Of a stretch of 12,281 nucleotides of DNA, positions 6,823-12,281 are shown in pieces. The DNA lies in contig JAZNIS010000088.1 of NCBI GenBank assembly GCA_045577635.1, positions 1 through 12,281 on the forward strand. Reading direction: 5' to 3'. A model generated the notes under the pieces. The model ran no database searches, had not been told where the DNA came from, and worked only from the letters and a program-made list of their open reading frames with translations. This stretch comes from UBA6345 sp045577635. Its GTDB lineage: Bacteria > Bacillota > Clostridia > Christensenellales > UBA1242. Both the position numbers and the translations under genes were made by a program. How positions within the stretch are numbered: position 1 is the stretch's first letter; each line of letters opens with the position of its first letter.

Positions 6823-6847
6823 TAAAAAACCTTAAAAAATAAGGTTA
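6823..6847 (-). promoter_or_regulatory. Terminator-like hairpin in the ftsA leader
   Basis: On the minus strand a 7-bp stem AACCTTA/TAAGGTT with a 5-T loop (6846-6828) is followed by TTTT then AAT. It lies between the ftsA promoter and its ribosome site, so it would form in the leader RNA about 10 bases after the start of transcription. It could be a weak attenuator. Only two G-C pairs make it weak. Confidence 0.4.
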
Positions 6848-6861
6848 TATCTACTATTTTT

Positions 6862-6890
6862 AGTATATAGTTTGTTTATTTTTAAGTCAA
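6862..6890 (-). promoter_or_regulatory. Sigma-A-type promoter of ftsA
   Basis: A -35 TTGACT (6890-6885), an exact 17-base spacer and -10 TATACT (6867-6862) lie 64 bases ahead of the ftsA ATG. Each hexamer is one base from consensus. Confidence 0.75.
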
Positions 6891-6927
6891 ACAAATTTTA
6901 CAAAACCCCTAAATAACCCACTTAAAC

Positions 6928-6959
6928 AAAAAAAGAAAGCACTATTCGCTTTCTTTTTT
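6928..6959 (-). terminator. Intrinsic terminator of the CNNM gene, overlapping its stop codon
   Basis: A stem AGAAAGC/GCTTTCT (6934-6940 with 6948-6954), extended by A-T pairs on both sides, has a 7-base loop that contains the stop codon (6944-6942). The last codons of the gene form one arm of the hairpin. A T-run follows on the minus strand. Confidence 0.85.
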
Positions 6960-8372
6960 ATTCTCTTCATTTTCACCATCTTCATCTTTCTTTTTTAAAT
7001 GACGAAGGTTTTTTTCAGGTTCAGTTTCGGTTGGTTCAACAACTAACTTAACCTTTTTAATACTTCTTTCTTCAATTTCTGTAATTGTGAAAGTTAACTT
7101 AACAGTTTTTGTAATATAGTCACCGTGGTCATCCATTTGTTCATCAACTGCAACAACTTCTAAAACTTGATTTAATTCTGGTAAGTTTTCAGCAAGTTCA
7201 TATAAATATCCACCTAACGATGTATATTCAGTTTCTGGCATATGTTCAATTTCTAAACTTTCAAACAGTTCTTCTAAATCAATGTCTGGGTTAACTTCAA
7301 AAACATTTTCTTCAACTTTATTTAAATAACTAACAACAACTTCATCGTCATGTTCGTCATAAATATCACCAAGCATTTCTTCAACTGCATCTTCAAAAGT
7401 TACAATACCACTTGTTCCACCATGTTCATCAATAACAACAGCCATATGTTTTTTATCTTGTTGCATTTTTCTAATTAAATCATTAGCTTTCATATTTTCA
7501 GCAACAAAAATAGGTTCTGTCATCAAACTTTTAATGGTGATTTTTTTGTTTGTCATTAAACTTTTAAAATAATCTTTTTGGTGAACAATTCCTATCATAT
7601 GGTCTTTATCTTCATTATAAACAGGAATTCTTGAAAAACCACTTTCTAAAAATTTTTGTTTTAATTCATCTAGTTCTGCTTTAACATCAATAGCCACAAC
7701 ATCAATACGAGGTGTCATAATATCATAAACTGTTTGAGTGTCTAAGTCCATAACCCCTTGAATAAGGTCGGCATCTTCTGCATCAAGCACACCTTCTTCT
7801 TCCATAGTATCAATAATGCTTTCAAGTTCATCTTCGGTAACAGTTGGATTTTCATCTGCTTTAACCTTTTTTAACATAACCTTTTGTAAAGAATAAAATG
7901 GATATGTAATTGGTGTTAAAACTTTAATTAAAACAAACATTACACCTGCAAATTTTAAAGCAAATTTATCTGCACCTGCTTTTGCTAAACTTTTTGGACA
8001 AATTTCTCCAAAAATTAAAACAACAATTGTCATAATAACTGTGTTTAAAATATTAGCAAGTGTTGGATTTAAAATAAATTTTCCAAAGATAATTGCACAT
8101 AGTGTTGTACTAGCAATGTTAACAAAGTTGTTTCCAACTAAAATTGTTGCCAAAGTACGGTCATAATGTTCCATAATCCAAAGTGCTTTTCTAGCACCTT
8201 TTACTTTTTCATCGGCACAATTTCTCATTCTAATTAAGTTTGCAGTAGAAAATGCAGTTTCACTTGATGAGAAAAATGCTGATAAAGATAATAAAATTAT
8301 TAACGATAAAATTAATAATCCGTCTGTTAAAGTGAACTGAACACTTAACATTAAATTCGGGAGAGGTATCAC
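6942..8372 (-). CDS. CNNM/CBS/CorC-HlyC membrane protein ('hemolysin-type', probable metal transport)
   Basis: Membrane protein of about 476 residues. A CNNM (DUF21) membrane domain covers about 12-190, with hallmark stretches FFSSSETAFS (33-42), GNNFVNIASTTL (80-91) and FGEICPKSLAK (121-131). A CBS pair follows at about 215-335, with MTPRIDVVAI and MTEPIFVAENM opening the two repeats and DEHGGTSGIVTFED at 315-328. A CorC/HlyC transporter-associated domain covers about 350-432, and a charged tail ends the protein. Members bind adenine nucleotides at the CBS pair, and several act in magnesium or cobalt movement or resistance; 'hemolysin' is a historical name. The start is uncertain. The GTG at 8372 lies 14 bases from the ribosome site AGGAG, too far for comfort; an in-frame ATT at 8378 has ideal 8-base spacing; the ATG at 8351 has no ribosome site. 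It has its own promoter and terminator. Confidence 0.93.
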   Translation of the reverse strand: MIPLPNLMLSVQFTLTDGLLILSLIILLSLSAFFSSSETAFSTANLIRMRNCADEKVKGARKALWIMEHYDRTLATILVGNNFVNIASTTLCAIIFGKFILNPTLANILNTVIMTIVVLIFGEICPKSLAKAGADKFALKFAGVMFVLIKVLTPITYPFYSLQKVMLKKVKADENPTVTEDELESIIDTMEEEGVLDAEDADLIQGVMDLDTQTVYDIMTPRIDVVAIDVKAELDELKQKFLESGFSRIPVYNEDKDHMIGIVHQKDYFKSLMTNKKITIKSLMTEPIFVAENMKANDLIRKMQQDKKHMAVVIDEHGGTSGIVTFEDAVEEMLGDIYDEHDDEVVVSYLNKVEENVFEVNPDIDLEELFESLEIEHMPETEYTSLGGYLYELAENLPELNQVLEVVAVDEQMDDHGDYITKTVKLTFTITEIEERSIKKVKLVVEPTETEPEKNLRHLKKKDEDGENEENKKESE

Positions 8373-8407
8373 GATAATTCTTTTAACTCCTATAAAATAA
8401 AAATATT

Positions 8408-8449
8408 TTTACCAAATGTTATATATGTTTTTTAATTATTTTTGGTAAA
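8408..8449 (-). other. Long-loop inverted repeat in the CNNM leader
   Basis: A 9-bp inverted repeat TTTACCAAA/TTTGGTAAA (8408-8416 with 8441-8449) brackets 24 very A/T-rich bases between the upstream hairpin and the ribosome site. It may be part of a leader structure. No known riboswitch was recognised. Confidence 0.35.
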
Positions 8450-8455
8450 TAAAAA

Positions 8456-8477
8456 TTAAAAAAGTGGTTATACCACT
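8456..8477 (-). promoter_or_regulatory. Terminator-like hairpin just after the CNNM promoter (candidate attenuator)
   Basis: On the minus strand a 6-bp stem AGTGGT/ACCACT with a 3-base loop (8477-8463) is followed by TTTTTT then AATTTTT. It begins about eight bases after the predicted transcription start, well ahead of the gene. Since the M16 gene already has its own terminator upstream, this one looks like leader control rather than an ordinary gene end. Confidence 0.5.
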
Positions 8478-8491
8478 ATTTAACAATTAGA

Positions 8492-8520
8492 ATTATAGCA
8501 CAAAAAAACAAAAAAGTAAA
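8492..8520 (-). promoter_or_regulatory. Sigma-A-type promoter of the CNNM gene
   Basis: A -35 TTTACT (8520-8515), 17-base spacer and consensus -10 TATAAT (8497-8492), with a TGTGC ahead of the -10, lie about 120 bases before the coding region. The predicted start near 8485 gives a leader of about 110 bases. Confidence 0.65.
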
Positions 8521-8555
8521 TATTAATTAAAGTTATTAGCCCTTAATTGCCATCT

Positions 8556-8584
8556 TTTAAAAAGAAAAAGGTGAAATTTCACCT
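8556..8584 (-). terminator. Intrinsic terminator of the M16 peptidase gene, overlapping its stop codon
   Basis: A 6-bp stem AGGTGA/TCACCT with a 4-base loop (8569-8584) is followed on the minus strand by TTTTTCTTTTT. The outer bases of the stem lie within the TAG stop codon (8585-8583). Confidence 0.8.
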
Positions 8585-9863
8585 ATTCCCCTTTTAAAAC
8601 TTTTATAATTTTATTTAATGAATAAACATCTTTTTTATTAACAGGTCCAGCAATTGAAACAAACACTTTATCAATTTTTCCAAAAGTATCGTTAATTGCA
8701 GAATTCACATCTTCCACTGTAAATTTTTTATTTAACTTATCCCAAACTTTTGATTTAATATATTTTTTTCTATCCATATAATCATATAAAAGATTGGCAC
8801 AATATTCGGTTGGGTGACCAACAAACCTATCATCACTTTCAATGTAACTTTCTTTTAACCTATCAACATCTTTTTGTGTTACACCCACCTTAACTTCTTC
8901 AATAAAATCATAAATAGCATGAAAACACTCATTAACCTTATCTGCACTTGTTTCAATGTTAAACACAATAACCCCATCTTTCCTATTACTCCAACGGCGA
9001 AGATTTACAGAATAAACAAGCTGTTTCTTTTCTCTAAAATGATTAAACAAAGGTCCTTTTAAACCAGATAAATGATGAATTAACTGCATTAAATAAAATG
9101 ATTTTTTAATATCATTAAATCCACAGCAAGGAAAACCAACCATTAAAACAACTTTCTTCCTATCCATTGTTTCAACATGCAATTTACTATCCGAATTAAT
9201 TGTTAAATCGGCTGCATCAAAAGTGTTTTTAACACCACTACTTAACTTATTATAAAAATATTTATTAATATAATTTTTAATAATAAATGCAGGTAAATTT
9301 GAACTTACCGATGCAAAGAAATTTTCCTTTATTATGTTGTTTTTACCATAATCTAAAAGTTGTTTTCGGGTTATGGCAACCATCTTTTTAGGATCACCCA
9401 AAGTTTCCGACTTTATTTCAGGATAGTTATAAATCATTTTATTTAAATTTAAAGATGCAATACGATTTATATCATCTAGTGCCCTAACAATTTCTTGTAA
9501 AACAACCTCTTTTTCCTTTTCTAATTCTTCTTCCGGAAAAACACTTTCAAGCATAAGTTCGGAACTGATTTTTAATGCTGGTTTTAATTTTCGGTTACTT
9601 TCATACGACCTAATTAGCATATATTCGCCACCGGTTGAAGCATTTAAATTGGAAAAATTTTCTCTAACCAAATCACTAATTTCATTGTTAGTGTGTTGTT
9701 TTGTTCCTTTAAACATCATATGTTCAAATAAATGTGAAATGCCAGAATTTTTATCTAAATAGCCACCCCTAAAAATACCAATACGATAAGCTGTTGCTTT
9801 TGCTTGATTGTGTCGTTCGTAAAGTAAAACTCCACCACCCTTTAATTTAATAATTTTTGGCAT
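8583..9863 (-). CDS. M16-family zinc metallopeptidase
   Basis: Protein of 426 residues, the usual size for the bacterial processing-peptidase-like M16 family (B. subtilis MlpA/YmxG type). The inverted zinc motif HLFEH is at 44-48, with His44 and His48 as ligands and Glu47 as the catalytic base. The third ligand is Glu124 (VVLQEI), 76 residues after His48, the spacing expected. The conserved substrate-contact pair of the second half is present as Arg277 and Tyr284 (FREKKQLVY). So one chain carries both the active and the partner domain. There is no signal peptide, so it is probably cytoplasmic. Substrates are unknown. The start has the ribosome site TAGGAG six bases from the ATG. It has its own promoter and terminator and faces away from the plus-strand gene at 10047. 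Confidence 0.93.
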   Translation of the reverse strand: MPKIIKLKGGGVLLYERHNQAKATAYRIGIFRGGYLDKNSGISHLFEHMMFKGTKQHTNNEISDLVRENFSNLNASTGGEYMLIRSYESNRKLKPALKISSELMLESVFPEEELEKEKEVVLQEIVRALDDINRIASLNLNKMIYNYPEIKSETLGDPKKMVAITRKQLLDYGKNNIIKENFFASVSSNLPAFIIKNYINKYFYNKLSSGVKNTFDAADLTINSDSKLHVETMDRKKVVLMVGFPCCGFNDIKKSFYLMQLIHHLSGLKGPLFNHFREKKQLVYSVNLRRWSNRKDGVIVFNIETSADKVNECFHAIYDFIEEVKVGVTQKDVDRLKESYIESDDRFVGHPTEYCANLLYDYMDRKKYIKSKVWDKLNKKFTVEDVNSAINDTFGKIDKVFVSIAGPVNKKDVYSLNKIIKVLKGE

Positions 9864-9901
9864 AATAAACTCCTAACAAATAGTTTATGAAAAGTATTTT
9901 A

Positions 9902-9930
9902 AGTATATAATAAAAAAAATTATTTTACAA
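9902..9930 (-). promoter_or_regulatory. Candidate promoter of the M16 peptidase gene
   Basis: A -35 TTGTAA (9930-9925), 17-base spacer and -10 TATACT (9907-9902) lie about 40 bases ahead of the start. It is arranged back to back with the promoter of the plus-strand gene, about 50 bases away. Confidence 0.55.
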
Positions 9931-9980
9931 ATAAACTGTTGTTTTATTTTAACAACAAAAATTAAAATAAATAAATTTAT

Positions 9981-10009
9981 TAGACATCAAAATAAACTTT
10001 TGTTACAAT
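9981..10009 (+). promoter_or_regulatory. Sigma-A-type promoter of the DUF1097-like gene
   Basis: A -35 TAGACA (9981-9986), exact 17-base spacer and -10 TACAAT (10004-10009) each differ from consensus by one base. The start codon lies 37 bases downstream. Confidence 0.65.
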
Positions 10010-10046
10010 TTTACTACTATTAATTTAAAATAAAAATGGAGAATTT

Positions 10047-10604
10047 ATGAAAAAGTTTTGGGAATTATCAAAATCGCCACTAATTATTGGAATAATTGCA
10101 AGTGTGCTTTACATAATTGATGCACTAATTGGTGGTTTATTTATTGCAAATGGCTCCTTTATGTGGGTAGCATTTGCATTTTGGACAGTGTTTTTTGCTG
10201 TTAGCATTAAAGAAAGAATAACTGCACTTATTGGTAGTATAATTGGTTTTTTATCTGCAATTTTAATGATGACAATAACAAGTTCTTTCACATTAAATGT
10301 TTACACAATAAGCATAAGTTGTTTGCTTGGTGTATTTGTTGTTAATGCACTAGTTATGTACCTTGAAAACACCGAAAAATTTTGGACAAACAATATTTCA
10401 GGAATTTTTTTAGGGATTATGTTAACTTTTAGTGGTTTGGGAAAATCTATGAATCCATTAAACAGTTTTAGCGAAACATTTACAATGCTTGCAATAATTG
10501 TTGTTTATGGAATTTTAGGCCTATTGTGTGGTTACTTTTCAATATACTTCATTAACAAATTCACTAAAAAAAATAAACCTGAAAATTTAGAAAACAAAGA
10601 ATAA
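10047..10604 (+). CDS. DUF1097-like integral membrane protein
   Basis: Membrane protein of 185 residues with about six hydrophobic segments (roughly 12-32, 36-54, 58-80, 84-108, 116-133 and 144-170) and a basic C-terminal tail. The order of segments and the motifs MWVAFAFWTVFFA, a glycine-rich LIGSIIGFLSA and GIFLGIMLTFSG recall the DUF1097 family (E. coli YcdZ type), whose role is not known. This is recognition by eye and could be wrong at family level; that it is a real membrane protein is clear. The ribosome site GGAG stands five bases from the ATG. It is the only plus-strand gene here, transcribed alone between its own promoter and a terminator shared with the convergent neighbour. Confidence 0.8.
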   Translation: MKKFWELSKSPLIIGIIASVLYIIDALIGGLFIANGSFMWVAFAFWTVFFAVSIKERITALIGSIIGFLSAILMMTITSSFTLNVYTISISCLLGVFVVNALVMYLENTEKFWTNNISGIFLGIMLTFSGLGKSMNPLNSFSETFTMLAIIVVYGILGLLCGYFSIYFINKFTKKNKPENLENKE

Positions 10605-10608
10605 ACAA

Positions 10609-10635
10609 AAAAACCACTAAATATTAGTGGTTTTT
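10609..10635. terminator. Bidirectional terminator between convergent genes
   Basis: A 12-bp stem AAAAACCACTAA/TTAGTGGTTTTT (10609-10620 with 10624-10635) with a 3-base loop sits between the plus-strand stop (10604) and the minus-strand stop (10642). T-runs follow on both strands, so it can end both genes. Confidence 0.9.
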
Positions 10636-10641
10636 ATTTTT

Positions 10642-11166
10642 TTATAATGTTGAAAAGAAATAAATTCCCAAAACAATAAAAGCAATTATTGCTAAAATAG
10701 AATAAACTATTGCAAAAATTCCAAAAAACTTATCTTTTTTACTACGAACTTCCCTATCATCTTCCATTGTTACATTAGTTGTTTCAACAACAACATCGGT
10801 ATTAGGATTACTATTCTCTGGTTTAGGAATGTTATTTTCAACAACATCAGTAATTTTGTTTTCAATTTTCATTCTTAAATTGTGCCTTAATGCAACAATA
10901 CCAAACACAATAAAATCTGCTGGACCTTTAAAAATGATTAAAGTTAGTGCGATACATAAAAATTTAAATGCCAAAGCACCACTATTATCAGTTGGAAGCC
11001 TAAATGCACCCCACAAAGCAAAAACAGGAGTTGCAACAAATAATATGTGAGTAATAAAATCTATTACTGCCCTGTTTCTTAATGCATCTTCATGATATTT
11101 TTGTTCTATCTTTCTATATTTTTTACCAAAATTAATAAAATTTTGAAAAATCTTAAATTTTCTCAT
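10642..11166 (-). CDS. Hypothetical membrane protein
   Basis: Protein of 174 residues that I do not recognise. A basic N-terminal segment (1-30) is followed by hydrophobic stretches at about 35-55, 65-80 and 82-94. Next comes a polar loop rich in Asn, Asp, Glu and Val (about 100-146), and a final strong membrane span at 147-171. It may have three or four spans. No catalytic motif was seen. The ribosome site GGGA lies four bases from the ATG, which is a little close. A promoter with a perfect -35 lies upstream, and the bidirectional terminator ends it. Its neighbours, a DUF1097-like protein and a lipoprotein, are envelope proteins too, but each is a separate transcription unit. Confidence 0.75.
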   Translation of the reverse strand: MRKFKIFQNFINFGKKYRKIEQKYHEDALRNRAVIDFITHILFVATPVFALWGAFRLPTDNSGALAFKFLCIALTLIIFKGPADFIVFGIVALRHNLRMKIENKITDVVENNIPKPENSNPNTDVVVETTNVTMEDDREVRSKKDKFFGIFAIVYSILAIIAFIVLGIYFFSTL

Positions 11167-11188
11167 AAAATCCCTGCCATTTTTTATT

Positions 11189-11218
11189 AATATACTCTTA
11201 AATTTATACTTTTGTCAA
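11189..11218 (-). promoter_or_regulatory. Sigma-A-type promoter of the 11166-10642 gene
   Basis: A consensus -35 TTGACA (11218-11213), 18-base spacer and -10 TATATT (11194-11189) lie 22 bases ahead of the ATG. Confidence 0.65.
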
Positions 11219-11240
11219 ATAATTACACAATATCATACTG

Positions 11241-11273
11241 ATTAAAAAAGAGAACCTAAAACAGGCTCTCTTT
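11241..11273 (-). terminator. Intrinsic terminator of the lipoprotein gene
   Basis: A 10-bp stem AAAGAGAGCC/GGTTCTCTTT on the minus strand (11273-11264 with 11256-11247, one G-T pair) with a 7-base loop is followed by TTTAAT. It begins eight bases after the stop codon. Confidence 0.85.
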
Positions 11274-11281
11274 ATTTAATT

Positions 11282-12055
11282 TTAATAACCATATAATTGT
11301 GTAATTAAAATAGGTTCTTTTGTATCAGAATTTCTTAATTGAAAATAAACTGTAAATGAAGTATCTTGCGAAATTAATTTAACAGAAGTATCACCTGAAC
11401 GGTAAATATAATCGTTTGTAATAACATCAGTAATATCCATTAGTTCGTTTAATGTTTCATCGGTGTAATCAACAACAACTTCACCATTTAATGTAACAAC
11501 ACAAGTATCATAAGTAAATGTTGGTTGAGAACTTTCAGCATCAACCAAAATAAACGAATAAGTTGCAACAGCTGTATTTTCACCGTCAGTTTTTGTGTAA
11601 ACTAAACTTGCCTTTTCTTTTTCAACAACAACTTTACAATCTGCCAAATCAATAGAACCTGTTAAAGAAGTAACAAATTGACCAGATGTATATGGATAGT
11701 AACCTGGAACATCAGTATAATCTGCAATAACAAACATATTCATTAAACTATATTCTTTTTCAATAATATAATCAGGCATTTCGGCAGAATCACCAGGATC
11801 ACCTTTATCACCTTTTTCACCTTTTAAATTAGAAATAATGGTCCAACCTTTATCTTCGTATCTATACCACATATTTCCTTCATCGGTTTCATAATAATAT
11901 GTACCAACTTCACCTGTTTCTTCGGTTGGAACATCTACACCATGTTTTAAATAATTAGATAATTGTTCCGGAGTAACAGCATCACAACCAGCAAGTGCCC
12001 CAACACTTAAACACATTACCCCACCAAGCAACAAACTAATAAATTTTTTATTCAT
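11282..12055 (-). CDS. Lipoprotein with a short collagen-like stretch
   Basis: Protein of 257 residues with a lipoprotein signal peptide (basic start MNKKF, hydrophobic core, lipobox LAGC) and lipidation site Cys24. So it is expected on the outer face of the cell membrane. After a linker comes GTYYYETDEGNMWYRYEDKGW (51-71 region), then four Gly-X-Y triplets GEK, GDK, GDP, GDS (79-90). The combination of a YYE.DEG.MWYRY-type strip, a Trp and a Gly-X-Y run resembles modules that precede collagen-like repeats in phage tail-fibre and surface proteins. The C-terminal 165 residues look beta-rich and have two cysteines (Cys145, Cys186) of unknown pairing; no enzyme motif was seen. The ribosome site GGGGG stands nine bases from the ATG. 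Function is unknown. Confidence 0.85.
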   Translation of the reverse strand: MNKKFISLLLGGVMCLSVGALAGCDAVTPEQLSNYLKHGVDVPTEETGEVGTYYYETDEGNMWYRYEDKGWTIISNLKGEKGDKGDPGDSAEMPDYIIEKEYSLMNMFVIADYTDVPGYYPYTSGQFVTSLTGSIDLADCKVVVEKEKASLVYTKTDGENTAVATYSFILVDAESSQPTFTYDTCVVTLNGEVVVDYTDETLNELMDITDVITNDYIYRSGDTSVKLISQDTSFTVYFQLRNSDTKEPILITQLYGY

Positions 12056-12084
12056 AACTAATAACCCCCAATCATTTTTTTAAA

Positions 12085-12111
12085 ATTATCATAATAACCA
12101 AATTTTGTCAA
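12085..12111 (-). promoter_or_regulatory. Candidate promoter of the lipoprotein gene
   Basis: A consensus -35 TTGACA (12111-12106) is followed after 15 bases by GATAAT (12090-12085), one base from the -10 consensus. The spacing is short, so a weaker -10 two bases away may be used instead. Confidence 0.45.
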
Positions 12112-12122
12112 AGATAATTAAA

Positions 12123-12153
12123 ACAAAAAAAAGAGTGCCGAGAAAGACACTCT
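12123..12153 (-). terminator. Second of two tandem terminators for an unseen minus-strand gene
   Basis: A 6-bp stem AGAGTG/CACTCT (12132-12137 with 12148-12153) with a 10-base loop is followed on the minus strand by a T-rich tail of TTTTTTT then GTTTT. It lies just upstream of the lipoprotein promoter and shields it from read-through. Confidence 0.75.
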
Positions 12154-12162
12154 AAAAAACAC

Positions 12163-12195
12163 AAAAAAAATGTTCCTACAGTGGGGAACATTTTT
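12163..12195 (-). terminator. First of two tandem terminators for an unseen minus-strand gene
   Basis: An 11-bp stem AAAAATGTTCC/GGAACATTTTT (12166-12176 with 12185-12195) has an 8-base loop. On the minus strand it is followed by eight T's, then GTG and more T's. It could also work on the plus strand, which carries six T's after the stem. No gene that it ends is complete in the window. Confidence 0.8.
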
Positions 12196-12221
12196 TAATA
12201 AACATAACTTAGAATACAGAA

Positions 12222-12254
12222 CTAATTAGTCTATTCTATCTTACTACTAATTAG
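12222..12254. repeat. Paired palindromic octamers CTAATTAG
   Basis: The self-complementary octamer CTAATTAG occurs at 12222-12229 and 12247-12254, each preceded by A. The copies are 25 bases apart and can be read as direct or inverted repeats. The first is itself flanked by AGAATA (12211-12216) and TATTCT (12232-12237). It may be a stem in the 3' end of an unseen minus-strand transcript or a protein site. Chance is possible in A/T-rich DNA. Confidence 0.4.
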
Positions 12255-12281
12255 ATTTTAATTGTCGTTTGTAACCTTGTG

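Noticed and set aside
9937..9957. Inverted repeat TGTTGTT/AACAACA between the divergent promoters
   Set aside because: It could be an operator, but it is a low-complexity match in A/T-rich DNA and no regulator gene is nearby.
12255..12281. Possible C-terminal end of a gene running in from the right edge on the minus strand
   Set aside because: All three frames reach a stop within about ten codons, so none can be singled out.
1..12281. Mobile element, CRISPR array, tRNA or phage module
   Set aside because: No transposase, terminal repeats, spaced repeats, cloverleaf or integrase was seen; the collagen-like lipoprotein alone does not make a phage region.

Overview
The window is AT-rich DNA from an endospore-forming, Gram-positive (Firmicutes) bacterium, most likely a Clostridia-type lineage. 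The evidence is the cell-division pair ftsA-ftsZ followed by the sporulation set spoIIGA-sigE-sigG, an order typical of sporeforming Firmicutes, plus low-GC codon use and clear sigma-A-like promoters and U-tailed terminators. No mobile element, CRISPR array, tRNA or rRNA body was found. The species cannot be named from this sequence.

Layout, left to right. Bases 1-357 hold no gene; the far left end carries a strong minus-strand promoter and leader that look like the start of an rRNA operon running off the window. Then, all on the minus strand and so read right to left: an M16 zinc peptidase (9863-8583), a CNNM/CBS/CorC 'hemolysin-type' membrane protein (8372-6942), ftsA (6797-5679), ftsZ (5569-4376), spoIIGA (4276-3410), sigE (3395-2694), sigG (2561-1791) and a coupled pair of unrecognised soluble proteins (1667-951, 951-358). 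To the right are the only plus-strand gene, a DUF1097-like membrane protein (10047-10604), a convergent minus-strand membrane protein (11166-10642), and a lipoprotein with a short collagen-like stretch (12055-11282). Tandem terminators at 12123-12195 close an unseen minus-strand gene beyond the right edge.

How the genes work together: FtsA and FtsZ build the division ring, which is moved towards the pole in sporulation. SpoIIGA is the membrane aspartic protease that removes the pro-sequence of SigE in the mother cell once the septum forms. SigE drives the early mother-cell programme, and SigG the late forespore programme. The sigG promoter region holds a good match to a sigma-F (forespore) promoter, so sigG seems separately controlled although it lies directly behind sigE.

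Most genes have their own promoter and terminator, so this is a row of small transcription units rather than one operon. Points worth a second look: an FtsA that stops at the end of its ATPase fold with no membrane-targeting helix; a promoter followed at once by a terminator-like hairpin ahead of the CNNM gene, whose start codon is also unclear (possibly ATT); a similar hairpin ahead of ftsA; a spoIIGA with no Shine-Dalgarno sequence; terminator stems that swallow the stop codon in three genes; and the unknown two-gene operon behind sigG.
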